Part shown: piece after piece, positions 37,263 to 49,514 of the stretch
How positions within the stretch are numbered: the first letter of the stretch is position 1
Layout: each line of letters begins with the position of its first letter
Assembly: GCA_014338405.1 (NCBI GenBank)
Contig: JTDE01000125.1
Span: 142,479 to 206,478, forward strand
Source of the DNA: Paragonimus skrjabini miyazakii
Lineage: Eukaryota; Platyhelminthes; Trematoda; Plagiorchiida; Troglotrematidae
Direction: 5' to 3'
DNA length: 64,000 nt
Position numbers and translations under genes: made by a program
The notes under the pieces: model-generated
What the model was told of the DNA's origin: nothing
The model's database searches: none
The model's input: the letters and a program-made list of their open reading frames with translations, nothing else

Positions 37263-40200
37263 GATTTCACACTAATCTCGACTAAATCATCTCATTTAAA
37301 CCGTCAGACGCACTACTTTGTACGAAGTGCTCAGTCTGACCGACCGCCATGGGAAGGTAAGTAGTAACTGTCCAGTACACTTGATAACCGTAGGAGCAAG
37401 ACTTTTTAGTCAGGTGTAAATTGCAGAACACACTAATGTTAGCCATTTCTAAACTATCTACTTTATTGCTGTTGTAACTGTGTTTATTGCTATAATCAGC
37501 TAACCACTACAGGTTTAGCGTCAAAGGGCAAACAAGTGGTGGCTATGGAAAATACAGCTCGAGTAAAACCACTTACAATCAGGTGAACATCTAAAGCTGA
37601 CAATGTTTAGTCAAAATAAGAGTACGTTAGGCGGCAAACATTCGAGATCAAAGCGTAAAAATCTTCCAACGTTTGCAGTACTTTACATAACATACTCACC
37701 AACTGTGAAAACAGTCGCACCAAAACAACTAATCGTTTTCACCAATAGTGATGAAGAGAAGTTCGGAAGTTACTTGGGGGTAATTCGTCGTCATTTTGCA
37801 GCGTTCACTTTATGTAATCGTTAGGACGCCAAATCCTTGTTTGGTGTAGAGTTCACGGCGACCACGTTGAGCAAATGGACATCCCATGCACCTAACTGGT
37901 TCGATGTTAAGACCTGAACGAAGCCCACAAGTAAAATTTAAATAATTCGAACCGACGTTCGAACACCGAGTGTTTTGAACGAACTCTGCTTAATGTTACA
38001 GAACAGGCGTATGTGTGGTTTTAAATATGCCCAGCTTGTAACCGTGTGATTCTATGTCCTGGTTCTTTGTTTGCCTCCTGTTTTCATCCTAGTATCAGTG
38101 GTAATCGGTGTGTTCTTGCGGCAAAATTGTAACAAACAAGACTGATATTCGAGCAAAAATTCCAAAACCGAGCGAAACATTATCAATAAGTAGCTTGGTA
38201 GACTAAGTGGTTTAGAAGTGACCCAACTGTGAAAACATTGGTGTTGAGAAGACATCTTTACGAAGCCGCGGTGGACTGAATGACACTATAAGTATGAACT
38301 TCTCGTCAACCACAGCTTCGGATTTTGAGCGCAACTCATCGCAACTTCCTTCCTCAACTGCTGCTTGCTGATTCGGTTTCCGAAGAAGTCTCTGGTTCCT
38401 AATGAATAAGGTTTGATGAAATATCTTCGTCTAGAACATTTAGCTTGAAGCAAGGAGACTTCAGTCACTGGTTTTGATCGCCGGACAAGTCGGAACTCAG
38501 AAAGTGCTCATAGCGAACGGTCAAAGTTTTGTGGAGAATCGAATTAGCCGGAATGTGTTACCTGGCTAAGAATAGGCAATATGTGAGTATCGAACAGAGT
38601 TAGGGAAACGCCACGTGGTGAACTGGTCGTCTCTGAGCTCCGGTTTAAAATAATCATACGTTATAACGCACAGTTACATCCAGTGTTTTATAACAAATAT
38701 ATCCCCTAACTGGAAGCATTTGCCGGTTTCTTGAACCATTCTTATATAAAAAAGGAATTGATGATGGAAGGTGAGCATTAACCTTGGTGCCGTGTTTAAA
38801 TTTTTGTTGCGCTGTTTGTAATTCCGTCTAGAATTACTCGTGGAGGCAACCTGATACCACAAGTTAGACATCTATGTGTTGAAGCCAGTATTTTATTCTG
38901 AGTTGATTTTGATCCCGAACATAAGGTTACTGTACGTTAAATCAACATGCATAGTGGACTGGCAAACTATCTGCTGTTTACAATGGTACTTTGTAATTGC
39001 CTCTTTTAAATTATCATCTCCATCCTTATTCTTAGGGGTGGTCCCATGTCTCATTTTCGGCTAGTACACGCAGTCTCATCTTCAGTCATGCTCTTGCGGA
39101 TAGTAGGGCTCGAGTTTAACGTTATATGTACGAGTAAGTTTAAGTGAACAATTACGCCTCCTATCCGTTTTAAAAGTTGCACAGGGAAGCTACAGTTTGT
39201 TCCCGTGTACTCTCGCTGCACTCATCCGTTTCAAGTTCTTGCAGCAGCCTTTGAGGCTGACGATGTGCTGTGAAATAGTTATTTCATGGTACTTTATTCT
39301 CTCGATTACGTTCTGTCATGTTCGATACAACTTACTTTTCTTGGTTTCACACGGACTCATCTTCATCTGCCTTCTCCTCATAACCTTGCATACTCCATGC
39401 ACAGATCATCCAGATGTTGGTTTCAGATCTGTCGAAACTCTTAGACAACTATTGCTGGCAATGTCGACAGTAATTAATCTACGGGGAACCAGCAACCCCA
39501 GGTATGCCTACAGTTGTACGACGAAAAAGTCTTGCCAACCGCCGGCAAACACACGTCCCAACTCCAACACGACGAGTGCGATGTACATAATGAACTGCAA
39601 AAAATATTTCAAATGTTGATGTGATAATCCCAATATTCCATTCTGCAAGGCTGTGCAACTGTAACACGCCTACCAAAATTCTTTTGCCATAACTCACACT
39701 AGGGATGAAATACCATACAACTCCGTTATTTCTTGGGTCGAAAAACTCCAGTTTAGAACCTGTCAACAACACAGGTTTTGGGTGGTTGAATAAGTATACC
39801 ACCGAAGACAATCCGTAGTTGACGTTGTTTTCGGAAACTTGAAAGGACTTTCTTGATGATTGGCTTACTCAGTACTTCCACCACATAACCGCACGCATCA
39901 GTGAGTTCATTAAGTATCCTCGCTACCGTATCGCGTGATGCACCGAAAGTCACGTGAGCATCTCCTGCTTCCGCATCACGTGATTCGTCCATCGGCATAT
40001 GGACACTCTGATGTTGGCCTGCAATTGTGTACTCACATTTTGATCCAACCACAGCAAACAGGTCTAGTTTCTCTATCTAACATTCCGGACGTCTAACCAA
40101 ACTGAGGTTTGTTCGATACGATAATGAGCCAAATGGAACGGGCTTTAACCTAAAACAAACTGAAAAGCGAATTAGAAATAACCGGAACAGAACAATTAAG

Positions 40201-42641
40201 TCAACAGGCAGTATAGTCTGAACCATAATTCAGTTTGCGAAAATATACGAAATATTGAACGCTTTGAAAACATGGTACTGCTTCCTTTTGGATATACATT
40301 CGTTTGCAGGTTTCAACCCTAACGAAATGACTTTACACGTCGATTTCTTTGACCTCCCTCAGCTGGCTGAGACTTACGATATGTTTACGTACAACTTGGA
40401 CGGACTGCATAGTTTCTTACCCAAGGTGAATAAAAAAACTGGTTGTTCGTGCCTGCTGTGGCTTACGCCATTTATATGGTTTTTGAGAAATAAATGAAAA
40501 TTTGGAAAGTGGACTGATGTGCCTTTGGAACTTAAATGGAAAATGACATTTGTGAGAATACTAACATAAACGATTCAATGATGACATGAGTTTTCTAACC
40601 ATTTTGGCCCCATTTACATATGGATTACTATTCAGCCAAATGGCAGAAATTAGTTGGATCTGCTTGATCACATTCTCAATGGTTTTGGGTATAAGAACTT
40701 ACTGTACGATTATCTGGCTCACACAACCTGATAGTACAAGGCGACAGTGTTTCCTCCAGCTAAACCAGCCTTGTGCAGACGTTCAGGTTATCTCACAAAT
40801 TTGACTACTTACTTTTGTCTGATATCAGCTCAAAGAATCACCCTGGTAATCGCAGGAATTTACGGGTTTCTTGAGCTGCGGGTTTACAAGCCTTATACGA
40901 TGTATGGTTGACACTTCCGATGGAGTGGTAACAGATGGAATCCCACCATAATGTCTAGCACTCATCAACGCGCAACGAGACATTTTTGTATGTGTTAAGA
41001 CAGTGCCGAACACATCTTTCAGTTCTGGTGGCCACTGGCCAAAAGGTGCTGACTGCTTCGTATATGTTTGATCCGCGTGGGCTAGACACCTATTACCAAG
41101 TTTTTCACCATTCAGTCCAGAATGTGTAATTCAGTCGGCTATACTGTGTAACAAGCAAAACGTCTGAAACAAGCGCGAACTCAAAAATACATACACATTT
41201 CCCAAATGTACGTCCCAAGATATTTACATAGCATATCGACTGTCCCTTCTATATAGAAATTTTTTTCGGGCGGCTACAATAATCCGTGTTTAACCGGATC
41301 TGTATGTTCAGCTCATTTACTTTGCACTTCAGTAATATGAACTCAGTGCCAATATGTTGTGGTGTGCACACACTGTCAGCGTGACAGGAAAGATTGATTT
41401 GAAGCTGAACTTAAAAGCATATAGCAAAGAAATCTGGAATTCGATTCTACATCCACGATAAAGATATTATTTGGTTGGACTTCATCTTTAGAGCTGGGCT
41501 TGCTCAACGTCAGTCTGACAAATTGTAGTACTTGGAGTCAAATTAAGGTAACGACCAGGATTTTGCAAAGTGAACCTTTTGAGGACAGGGAGATGATAGA
41601 GGGATGTTAAACGGGACGGGGTGACAGACAGAAACATCAAGTATGTGGACTTGTGAACTGACCATTTTGCTGAATGCTATCAAGAGTGATGATCGGGGAT
41701 TGCTTGAAAGTTTTTCATTCCCTTAGCTCAGACCTACATTCAGGTTTAAGTTAGATTATACTAAATGTTGGAATTAGTGGCATGTTTTAATCCTAGTGTA
41801 CATGTGGCGCAAGCCAAATGAGCGGAACGAGTAGATCACACTAAAGAGACCAGAAGGGGATGGTGCCATTGCATCTGAGAAGCTGAGCGTAAACAAGTCG
41901 AAACCGTTTGAGAACCACTGACGTTAACTACTGATTAAGTGTAGCAGAAGCAAACCACCGGTCTGGATGCTTCGAGTAAAATCGATCCGTTGAGAAGTGT
42001 GCAATTAAAACCAAACTAAACCCTAACTTGACGTTTCGCCTCCAATCTAATTTGACTCCCAATCGCTCATCAGTTACAAGAATTAAGTAATTTACAATCC
42101 ACTTGTGTTGTTCAGTTGGTATACTCTTCTTACTGTACTCTACTTGTTGTACTCTTCTTAAACAAGACCTTCGCTTGTCTCCCACTGTGCAGATTAACGA
42201 GTACCAAATGACCAAGCCAACTTCCTCATATACGTTTAGATTGCTCTGTTATGTACGATAGTGCTTCGGACAATCCTCCCTATAATCTTAATAAGATCGT
42301 TGGCCAAAATGCAACTGTTTTCTCAGCTTTTGTTTAATTTTTCAAATGCTTCAATCTGGTGTTCACTTACTTCTGTGTTTGGTCCGATTACTCACATTAT
42401 TTTGTTCTTGTGTTCGTTGCGCTACTTGTTGCAAACTTTCCAATGACGACTTCCGCTTCTCTCTATAATGCTGATTAACAGGCGATGATAAACTTTTGCC
42501 TGATTACGCTCAGTTCCTTCCAAATGATTTATAGTTTATAGGAACTTTTTCAATAGAAAGTAAGTTCTGTATACCTAACTCACTTTATGCCCTCTCTACT
42601 CACAGTCATCTGTTGTTTAGTCTATTAATTACAAAGGGCTT
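37263..42641. other. No recognisable gene
   Basis: The largest frames (plus 39197-39619, 140 codons; minus 39479-39811 and 39753-40052, about 100 codons each) overlap one another and show no motif I know. The first is hydrophobic at its N-terminal half. The plus frame at 40255-40497 starts beside plausible splice-like sequence but is also unrecognised. No exon is called. Confidence 0.4.
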
Positions 42642-42741
42642 NNNNNNNNNNNNNNNNNNNNNNNNNNNNNNNNNNNNNNNNNNNNNNNNNNNNNNNNNNN
42701 NNNNNNNNNNNNNNNNNNNNNNNNNNNNNNNNNNNNNNNNN
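42642..42741. other. Scaffold gap (100 N)
   Basis: Exactly 100 N, an arbitrary-size scaffold gap. Unlike the other gap, the flanks (...aaagggctt and gttctccct...) show no shared overlap, so real sequence may be missing. Confidence 0.98.
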
Positions 42742-43364
42742 GTTCTCCCTTGGTTGTCCTACTAATCTTGCAATAAGCTGTTAGTTGTTTGATAAACGTT
42801 ACGAACTAGTTAGCTTCATATCTAAGTGTTTTATTTCGTCCTCAAAATTCTTCCCACCGACTACGTTTCGCATACCATCCGCTTACTTGTACGTGGTTTC
42901 CGTTCACTGGACCAGTGGTCTAGTTCACGGTACTTGACTGGATCGATTGTTGGTTAGAAACAACTGGTGCTCCTCATTTTATGAAATGAACTATGTAAAC
43001 TGATCTCGAAAATTATTTAGTTACAAATGAATGCAAATTGAATGGATTTCATACGGAGTTTTTTAAATTCTATTCCACTTGAGATTGCTGTTTATTGTTC
43101 CACAAATTGGGCAACACCGTTGAACTGTAATCGACCTGTAGCAAAAAAAGGTATTCCAGACAGTTCACCAATAATTGGAGCTGCTAACTAGATTACCTAA
43201 TGAGTTCATTGAGTCGAGTGCGACGGGAAAACCGTGAGCAGATTTATCGACTGGTTATAGCAGAAGAGTAACGACATATTCTTTCGAGACGATCAAAAAA
43301 CATACGCTTTACTCAGGAGTGAGTGAAGTGGAGATTTTTGATATGCTTCAGACTTGCTGAATGT

Positions 43365-43435
43365 GTGGTCAATGACTCAGTGGTCAGTACGGTTGCTTCA
43401 TGAGGGCGTGACCGAGGTTCAGATCCCCGTCACTT
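43365..43435 (+). repeat. tRNA-derived SINE head, second type
   Basis: tgactcagtggtc at 43373-43385 fits an A box and ggttcagatcc at 43416-43426 fits a B box, with tRNA-like spacing. The central part gcttcatgagggcgtgacc resembles an anticodon/variable-loop region, but the acceptor stem does not pair, so this is a SINE or tRNA pseudogene. It differs from the copies at 6 and 50 kb. Confidence 0.45.
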
Positions 43436-46400
43436 GCAAACTCTAACGAGTGCGAAATCCGAGTCGACTGTTTCTTTTACGGAAGAGGTTGGTTAAAACA
43501 GTTGCCTAGATAACAGAGCTCCGGACGACACCCTTCGCGCAAAATTGATTTTTGCCCTAACAGACAGGTCTATATTCGCAAATCGTGTTTATCAAGAAAA
43601 TATTTCTCAAGTGTCAATAAGGGACACCGAGGACGGTCAGTTAGGACTCATTCTTCTGGCAGAATGGGCGAATTTCAGTCCCAAAATGATGATCGGTATG
43701 ACAGTAATCGACATTCCATAGGGGAGGCGGTAATATTTTTGTTACGCAAGTCCCCCCTACACGCGAATTGGAGTGATAAAATAGTTGTGTTTCACATAAA
43801 TGCGTCAAACCTGGTGATTATAGGTGACTGGTTGAAATTGTGAGTTCCTCGGTTGATTGTTAAATCCCGAACGGTGAATGACAATTCTTTGGTCAAAGCA
43901 GAATAAGACCAGATGTTTTATCCCAATCTCTACAGAACTGCAAGTTGGAATGGAAGACATTATTGAATATAATCAATATTAAAAGAATTGCCACTGCAGA
44001 TCTCTCCAACCTTTGGCGTTCTACTTCGCATCACCACCGGGACGATGGTATAACGGTGAATATTGTAAAAAGGTTGTCTTTGTCCTTTGATGATAGGCGT
44101 AAGATGAGTTATATGTGGCTTATCAGGTAACCACCTGCACACCACTCCAAAATCCCCTTCGTAGGAAGATCAAGTAAACTTTGACCTACTTCCTGGTGGC
44201 CAAACTAAACAGATATTTGCGTCCAATATACGTTCTGTGAATAGGCTTAATTTCTGCTCACCTGATGCCAAAACTTATAAGAATAAAACAGCAAAGGAAG
44301 AAAAACCGGCTACCATTGAGTAGATTCTGACATTCGCTGATGGCTTATGTCATTCTACTATACTCCGAATGCCGACATTTCCCCCGTGATGACTGATACA
44401 CAGTGTAAAGCGTACTGTAGTTAACTCAGAGAGAGGCCGTGACCTCTATTTGATCGCTCTTGTAACTGTTGGCACCATATATACTTAAGTGCATTCAGCA
44501 TTTTCGTGAAGATAAGAGAAGTGGACTGGAAACATAATTAGATGGGAAAATAGTTTTGACATCTTTCCCATAGTTAAAGGATCACCTTGAAGCAAGGAAC
44601 AGTGGTTAGTGTCCGACTGAATAGCATACGCACAAACGGTTGCAGCCACTAATGGAAACGCGAGGCATTTATACTGAGGTTTATGGACGATAAACAGCTC
44701 CACCCGGGACGAAACGCGTTTCAAACTGCTCACCGGATGAATTGTTGAAGCCTGTGATGTTTTAGTGTAACAGGAAACTTACCATTTGGTTCGTTGAAAC
44801 CTGTGCAATTAGATGCCCAAATTTCCCTGATTATTCGTAAACAGTGTACTCCTCAGCCATAATTACCTTGGTAGATGTTAGTCCCACCACAAATGTCAGT
44901 TCTACTATCTTTTATCCCGTCATCCTTCAGAACACACTCTTTCTCAAATCCAAACGTTAATCGATCGATTTAGGGCTCCATCTGTATAGTGTAACGTTTT
45001 GCACACCATTTTCTATTTCAAAATTCTGATTGTTATTCACACTTTTCACTTTCCTCAACGTCACGTATACAACCAACGTTTAAACCAACTTAATCGAACT
45101 AATCGATAATCAGTAAATACAACTCACTCACTTTTCGGTTCGCGAGCCTTGCGTTCTCTCTGCGTTCGGGTCGCTGGTGCACTGAATTTTGGAGAGTTAG
45201 AAGCTAATGGAATCAAGCGACTATTGCGGCAAAGTTCCCTATTTATCTGTCATCGGAATTACCTCAGTTGTTGACCTCCAAGATTAATTAGGAATGACAC
45301 GACGGATTGTATCTGTTTGATACTGCATTTGATGTAGTGGAATTCTAAATCAAAGCACTTTAACGAACTATTGTGAGTCATCTGTTCCCATTTTTATCAC
45401 CTTTTTGATCTCGTGTTCATACATGAATTTTGTATAGTGTTTAGATCCACTACAATAGCTTTATAACTGATACGTGACCATAATAACTTACGAAGGTAAC
45501 ACTGTACAAAGTTGAAAAAACGGGTAGAGGATAGTTCATTTCGAATTGTACAAATCGTTGAAGCCAACCTCATTTCCTCAGGTTCGTAGTATTACTGCCA
45601 CATCAACAAATCAGCGAAATCACACTGAAATTGCACTGCCATCAGACCATTTAATTTCGTTAAGAGAAACGGCGAGTCTTCGACAGTTAATTACAACATG
45701 TTTTTCCCATCTTCAAGCAGTGAAAAGAAAAATATTTTTAATGTGGGAGATTGTGGTTTGGCATTTGAGAAATAAAGCAAGTTTGTGAGAAACAGCGTTA
45801 TATTTTTCAGTGTTTGTTTATTTACATTGGTAATTACTAAAGGGTTTGGAAGAATTTGCCAAGAAACAGGAATATCATTGCAAACGAAAGCTCGCATTAT
45901 TGAAACGACAAACGACAGAGTACTGTTCTCAAGTGCATAGTATCGAGTTACCGCAGGTTTTCACCAAACGCTGTCACTATATAATGTTGTGAGATGATGT
46001 GACGCTAAGGTCCCTGACAGGTTGACCCTGGATAAGTTTCCCGAAAAACAGACGAAGAATCACAGTTGGCAAAATAATTGTGGCGACAATGTCGCAAGGG
46101 TTAGTGTCAATCAACTTTTCCACTGTTAAGTGTATTACATCTAATTGCCAAAGTAGGAAAGATCCCATTTATCTAGTGTGGTTCACAGAAGCGTGGGCTG
46201 ACGTAATCGAAGCGGATCGATGGCTTGCAAGTTCATTTTCTGTCACTCGAGATGATCTCCGCCAATGAAACACTGAGTCAGTCACATTAGTACAGAATGT
46301 GAATGAACGTTGTGCGTCGGTAGGTCGTACCGAGGTAACCGTGTATACCGTTTGCTAGTGTGCGCAAACCGACATGTGGACGTACGAACGCCCCAGGAAC

Positions 46401-49140
46401 AGCTGCCAGTGTGCAGTGGGGGAGGGAAGGGAACACATGTACGAAGCGCCATTTGGTTCAGGTCAACACACCGGCTGTCGGATCGTACTAACCAGGAGCA
46501 GCGTAGTCTTCAGTCGGTAAAGTGCTGGAAGTGGACGTCAGCGAACCCATATCTAAGCAATGGGTTAAACCCCAGTTAAACCCCAACCCCCGCTGAACAC
46601 ATCAGAATTAATTTAAGGTGTACCATGCGTTTAATCAGTTGTAAGATATCCGCACTAAATTTTGTACGAATGAAGTCATACAGTTTGGGCGTCGTGTTTA
46701 ACGTGTTATTGATAAATGGATTGAGAATAACACAACGTTACGAGCAAGTTGTAATAATGTACGGTACAAAGGCAGTACGAATTCTTCCCAGAAAACACAA
46801 TAAAAGTTTATATGTAGTGCTTTATTTATTAATTTAGAAGAGGCCTAACCTGCGGTTCGACGCGAGCTGCCACTTGAAACAGCATGCCAATACGCGACAT
46901 ACGCACCACCAGTCTAGTCACTAAAGCGCACTGGGAGCTCGGAAATTTCTCACTGTGTATTCCCTTACCAACCCATCGCACTATGCAATGTGTAAAAACC
47001 GAATGCGCTGTGAGATGGAATAAAAAGGTATAACTTTCCTTGTTCAATTCGCCGATCATGCGTCCACGTTTATAGACCAGAATTCCGATTAAACTTCATG
47101 CACACCACTGTCTAGTTTGTTCCTTTGATCGGTATGATGTCGTTGATTTTCGCTTGTAATTTCTTATAAGTAGAGCCGATATTCCACAGCGGTTCAACTG
47201 CACCTGGTTTCCGTTAACTCTCAGTTGTAAGCTTTCAGATAATCAATTCAGGTATCGGAATACTTGCGTCTGTCTTATTCCTATGGCACATGCTTTTAGC
47301 AGGTCAGCAGCTGTGGTATCTCTCTTTTCTATGTTCAGCCGACCTGTAAGTAATTCACAAGCAAATCACGTGGGTTTGACTGCAGATATTTGTCCTACGT
47401 AAAACTCTTTCTTCCGTCCGTCCACTGTTAACAGTACGCAGTTTTAATGATGCAAAGTCATAAGGTTAGGATTAGGAGCTACACTACTGTAATAATCTAG
47501 AATTTCAGGACAGCCGTTTGCAGACCACGACACGCAGTAATCTTGGAGTCATCAACTGAAAGGACACAACTAATAATGACCGTGAGTATCCTGAATATCC
47601 CAACATCATTGGTCCAGTAACCGTTGATCAGAAGTGCTCTGCATGATTCAAGTATGTACAAAAAACGTTGTGATTGGTGTGGTATCATCTCACTTCGTCT
47701 AACCAATTGCTTTACTTACAGCTACTTACGACAACACTTGTAACACATGTGATGTAACTGCACCCACAGCTCTTGGTTTTTGCTTCCATTTTGTCAAGGC
47801 TAGCATCCGGTTCGGGGTAGCTGACAATGTACTGTTACTAGTACAATCAATTCAGCAGCAACAACAACGACACTGAACCAAATGTGAACTAGAGTTATAG
47901 TTTGGCTGCTCGATCAATGGAAAATAGTCTAAATGACAAGATCGGTAGAAAGAATTTTGTTTTATTCCTCTGAATAAATGTGATCACACCACAGACGGAT
48001 CGAAACTCGCCTGTGGCTAGCCGACTGGGAACAACATGTTTCACAGGATAGTTGTGAAAAGTCACGTCGATTTGTTTTCGCGACAGCGTTTAATCCCCAT
48101 CTATTTTCTTACTTTTGTAAAATAGTAATGTAAGATGAGGTATTACGAACAGGTTGGCTAATCGTCGTTTGATTATTTCTAACAACGCTCAATATGTTAT
48201 ATCAAGCTGAAGCGCACTGATCACTGTATGAAACTGTAACCTAACCAGATTGATTACTTCGTCGTATGTACTCAACAGTTTCCGGGACTGTGAAGAAGGA
48301 TTTCATAATTTTTTGGTCATGCACTAAGAACGATGTATACCGTAATCAATTATTGCATTTTGCTGGTTGTAACATCTAATTTACAGTTCGTTTTTATCAC
48401 ACTTAAACCACCTATGTTAGTTTTATGTTAAATTTCTAACAAGCAGCCTAAAAATGTCACGTTTCAAACATTGCAGAGCAAGAATGGCGTCAACCACGCA
48501 TTCACGATGTAATCTTCGTAGTGATAATTTCATTTAGATATGCCACGAGCTTTTCGTTTGTAAGTCAGTCTCTCCTACCCTCACTTTGGCCCACTGTAAT
48601 CGTTTGTCAACCCGTATCCATCATTTTGTATTGCTTCCATGAAGCATCCGCTATCCAATAAGATTGCATACAACGAACGTGTACAATGACTGCTATCACT
48701 TCGCAACTTGAACAAAGTGATCAAATCATGTGCGCAAAAGCCAACATACATGGGTCAATATTCCTCCGTGCCCTTTATGCATGCTAGGCCCTGACCAGTT
48801 GGTTTAACCTTGCAGTAGAACAGACGAAAATGGATGTACCAAGATGACCGCTAAGCTGAAGGTCAGTGGTGGTCTACTTGATTAATGAAGAGAAACGCAA
48901 AAACTATTGATACCTTAGGTTTACAGTTATGATAATTGATTCCAAAGGGACTGAGCATCGACAGCCGCAGAATAATAGCTGGTGTTTAGTTACTGCACTC
49001 AGCGATGAATGTTGCACAGTGACAGGTAGACGAGTAGCATCTCTCGTCTTCAATGACTCTAGTAAAATTTACTTAATTACTTTGAGTAACTTCCGTTATT
49101 TGAATAGTTCTCATAAAAATAGTTTGTGTTTTCCTTGCAG
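43436..49140. other. No recognisable gene; 5' flank or 5' intron of filamin
   Basis: No coding exon is supported. The right end is the upstream side of a strong 3' splice site (tgtgttttccttgcag, ending at 49140), so at least the last part is either an intron or the outron of a trans-spliced transcript. The promoter was not identified. The frame open across 48929-49140 runs into filamin exon 1 but upstream of the acceptor it is not filamin-like. Confidence 0.5.
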
Positions 49141-49153
49141 GCTTGAGTTCAAC
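49125..49153 (+). promoter_or_regulatory. 3' splice acceptor and 13-nt 5' leader of filamin exon 1
   Basis: A pyrimidine-rich tract ends in cag at 49138-49140. The exon starts at 49141, and only gcttgagttcaac precedes the ATG at 49154. The acceptor may receive an unseen 5' non-coding exon, or a spliced leader, since trematodes trans-splice a fraction of their mRNAs just upstream of the start codon. Confidence 0.7.
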
Positions 49154-49514
49154 ATGTATGATCCATCGTACTCTGACTACCCGGATGCTGACGCCGGGTA
49201 TGTTGATGAGGATGAGGAGGAGATCCCGATGGCCGAACGTGAGCTCGCAGAAGATGCCGAATGGAAACTCATACAGAAAAACACATTCACACGTTGGGCC
49301 AACGAACATCTGAAACCGAAAAATATGTTTGTCGAAGACTTACAGTACGATTTCGCTGATGGACTGAAACTAATCGGTTTAGTGGAAGCGTTATCTGGAC
49401 AACAATTTAAACATGTGAATCGAAAACCCAGTTTTCGTACACAAAAGCTTGAGAACGTCACAATGGTGTTACGATTTTTGGAGGAGAATGAAGGATTACG
49501 ATTGGTTAATATTG
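49154..49514 (+). CDS. Filamin, coding exon 1: acidic N-terminus and CH1
   Basis: This exon encodes residues 1-120 plus the first base of codon 121 of a filamin, an actin cross-linking protein of the cortical cytoskeleton. The start ATG is chosen because it lies 13 nt after a strong acceptor and just ahead of an acidic segment (YVDEDEEEIP, residues 16-25). The family signature begins at EDAEWKLIQKNTFTRWANEH (33-52), the first helix of CH1 and actin-binding site 1. DFADGLKLIGLVEALSG (66-82) and FRTQKLENVTMVLRFLEE (94-111) follow, ending at LRLVNI (115-120). The exon stops at a consensus donor (ATTG then gtgaga at 49515), phase 1. Codon use and conservation stand out sharply from the flanks. 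Filamins have two CH domains followed by many Ig repeats, so only the beginning is present here. The filamin assignment is firm; which paralogue is unknown. Confidence 0.95.

Noticed and set aside
39197..39619. Plus-strand 140-codon frame with a hydrophobic first half
   Set aside because: Overlaps competing minus-strand frames of similar length; no membrane-protein family signature and no splice or start context.
46310..46579. GC-richer block with a tRNA-like cagtcggtaaagtgctgg near 46511
   Set aside because: The A-box resemblance is partial and no B box follows at tRNA spacing; left unannotated.
48929..49153. Upstream in-frame extension of filamin exon 1 (75 codons)
   Set aside because: Runs through a strong splice acceptor at 49140 and shows no filamin similarity; the start at 49154 is preferred.
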